Translations under genes and position numbers: made by a program | The notes under the pieces: generated by a model | Databases searched by the model: none | Seen by the model: the letters and a program-made list of their open reading frames with translations, nothing else | What the model was told of the DNA's origin: nothing | Part shown: positions 21,216 to 22,594 of the stretch, piece after piece | How the letters are laid out: the number at the start of each line of letters is the position of its first letter | Position numbering within the stretch: the stretch's first letter is position 1 | Source of the DNA: an uncultured Brachyspira sp. | GTDB taxonomy: Bacteria; Cyanobacteriota; Vampirovibrionia; Gastranaerophilales; Gastranaerophilaceae | DNA: 22,594 nt | Assembly: GCA_900321895.1 (NCBI GenBank) | Contig: ONYB01000123.1 | Location: 1 to 22,594, forward strand | Direction of reading: 5' to 3'

Positions 21216-22594
21216 CTATAATTTATGGGTTACAAGTGCGTAAATATCGTTTGCGGTAACTGCCACAAAAAATAACAGCAAAATCGCAAAACACGCAATC
21301 CACAATTTTTCAATAACTTCTTTTTCAACAGGTTTGCCACGAAGCTTTTCAATCCCGAGGAACAGCAGATGACCGCCGTCAAGTGGTGGAATTGGCAAAA
21401 GGTTAAGGATGAACAAATCTATCGAAATTATTGCGGTCAAAAGTAACCCGTAGAACATTCCGCCATTGTGGATTACGTCACCGCCGACTTTTGTAATTGC
21501 GATTACTCCGTGGATATCGCTGAAAGAAACTTTGCCCGTTACCATTTGATATAATCCCCACAAAAGCAATGAGGTTTGTTCGTTTACGTAATTGAAACTC
21601 GTTTTGATTACGGCTTTTGGGGTTTTAGTCGGGATTACGATTTCTTTGATTTCCATTTGAATTCCCATAATACCGTTTTTGTTCGGGTAAATCGGCTTAA
21701 GTGCAACGGTTTGCCCGTCACGCAAAACCTCTAAATTTACAGGATGAACATTATCAGAAATCGCATAAGCCACATCATTCAGTGTGATTGTTCCGTCAGA
21801 AATTATGTAACTTTTGTTTTGAACTTTTTCTCTCAAAGATTTTTGGGTATCGGTTAGCGAAACCTGCAAATCTTTATATTTTTCCAAACCCTTCAAAACA
21901 TTGTCGCTCATTGTAATTGCCGGCTCTGTTTCTATAGTCGGAAGTTTAATCAAAATATCTTTCGGAATGATTTCATCTTTTGTAAAAGCAGGGTTGATTT
22001 TTTTCAATTCGACAAAGTTTTGGTTTGCGAAGTTTTCGTCTACTTTGCTGTCAAAAGCCTTGCTTTGCTGTGCAATCATGATTAACATGTTGCTGTTTTT
22101 GACGTCATGTCCGTTAATTTTGATAATTTTATCACCTTTTTGAATACCTGATTGCCAAATAGCTTCGGTTTTCGGAGCTGCGATATCTTTTACAAAGACA
22201 TCGTAGTTGCCGGATGGCATTTGTCCCCAGATTGTGGCCGCCAAAAGCACCATAACTATTGCACACAAAAAGTTTGCGACAACTCCGGCAGAATAGATAA
22301 TTGCACGTTGATAAACAGGGCGATTAGAAATTCTCTGATCGGAATTTGCGGGAATGTCGGAATTTTCCTCTTCATCATCCGCAAAACTCACATAACCGCC
22401 AAAAAGACAGGCATGAATTAAAAATTTAACACCATTAATTTCTTTTTCCCATAATGTTGGACCGAACGGCAACCCGAACCCGAAACGAGTAGGATTAAGT
22501 TTAAAAAACTTAGCGGCAAAAAAGTGACCGGCTTCGTGAACGAGAATAAGAATACTGACTAAAATCATCATCATGATAAGCGATTTGATATAAC
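21216..22594 (-). CDS. rseP: RseP-like site-2 protease (M50), 5' end probably beyond the window
   Basis: An intramembrane zinc metalloprotease. HEAGH (the HExxH zinc motif) lies 12 residues after the first in-window ATG (22574), and the second ligand motif, NLLPIPPLDGGH, is near the C-terminus, each in a hydrophobic segment. A PDZ-like region lies between (about 125-300), and four membrane helices are likely. The frame continues open to the edge upstream of 22574 (YIKSLI before MMM), with no SD at that ATG, so I extend it to the edge as partial. RseP cleaves anti-sigma factors or signal peptides and is involved in the envelope stress response. Its partner genes (dxr, rpsB or similar) are not visible. 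The internal domain is rather long, about 200 residues between the motifs. Confidence 0.9.
   Translation of the reverse strand, partial: YIKSLIMMMILVSILILVHEAGHFFAAKFFKLNPTRFGFGLPFGPTLWEKEINGVKFLIHACLFGGYVSFADDEEENSDIPANSDQRISNRPVYQRAIIYSAGVVANFLCAIVMVLLAATIWGQMPSGNYDVFVKDIAAPKTEAIWQSGIQKGDKIIKINGHDVKNSNMLIMIAQQSKAFDSKVDENFANQNFVELKKINPAFTKDEIIPKDILIKLPTIETEPAITMSDNVLKGLEKYKDLQVSLTDTQKSLREKVQNKSYIISDGTITLNDVAYAISDNVHPVNLEVLRDGQTVALKPIYPNKNGIMGIQMEIKEIVIPTKTPKAVIKTSFNYVNEQTSLLLWGLYQMVTGKVSFSDIHGVIAITKVGGDVIHNGGMFYGLLLTAIISIDLFILNLLPIPPLDGGHLLFLGIEKLRGKPVEKEVIEKLWIACFAILLLFFVAVTANDIYALVTHKL

Overview
The window is AT-rich bacterial chromosome (by eye roughly two thirds A+T), densely coded, with standard ATG starts and mostly AAAGGAG-type Shine-Dalgarno (SD) sites. 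Its core genes (aroK, aroB, rsmD, prmC, metG, dnaB, an RseP-type protease) are ordinary bacterial housekeeping genes. The style suggests a low-GC, anaerobe-like lineage: FixCX electron transfer, proteins rich in GK/YD-type repeats, small cysteine-rich orphans and octamer tandem repeats between genes. My best guess is a gut member of the Melainabacteria/Gastranaerophilales, the non-photosynthetic sister group of Cyanobacteria. That is inference from gene content, not from a marker I could test. I see no phage, transposase, CRISPR array, tRNA or rRNA.

Layout. 1-1341 (minus): a signal-peptide protein resembling the Spy/CpxP type, then an amino-acid-type solute-binding lipoprotein cut by the window edge. 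1494-3075 (plus): aroK-aroB, overlapping by 8 bases. 3076-3510: a structured intergenic region with a previously unlisted 24-codon hydrophobic ORF that has a perfect SD, a hairpin and an octamer array. 3511-4639 (minus): rsmD then a beta-carbonic anhydrase, overlapping by 8 bases. 4696-6674 (plus): fixC-fixX plus a small protein made of two copies of an RWYD module, ending in a strong bidirectional terminator. The divergent rsmD and fixC promoters lie almost exactly on top of each other.

6719-10938 (minus): a 725-residue calpain-like cysteine protease with YD-like repeats and a LysM-like tail, whose ribosome site lies in a terminator-like hairpin; a HIT hydrolase; a TolC-family outer-membrane protein; and a cysteine-rich orphan. 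11034-11762 (minus) is a second repeat protein of the GK/EYD type. 11976-13377: an HxlR-type regulator divergent from a zinc-type CDF exporter. 13374-15677 (minus): prmC, a DUF3137 membrane protein and a charged helical orphan. 15725-15858 is a composite inverted-repeat element with the same octamer scaffold as the array at 3441-3508. 15870-17201 (minus) is an ArsB/NhaD-type permease, divergent from metG (plus), which is followed by dnaB (plus). The window ends with a secreted orphan and an RseP-like site-2 protease (both minus).

The most notable observations are: the calpain-like protease with its SD-sequestering hairpin; two intergenic loci built from one octamer scaffold; the tiny membrane peptide unit after aroB; a set of SD-less genes with a -10 box 6-8 bases before the ATG (probable leaderless mRNAs); and the duplicated-module protein tied to fixCX. 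None amounts to a proven new system.
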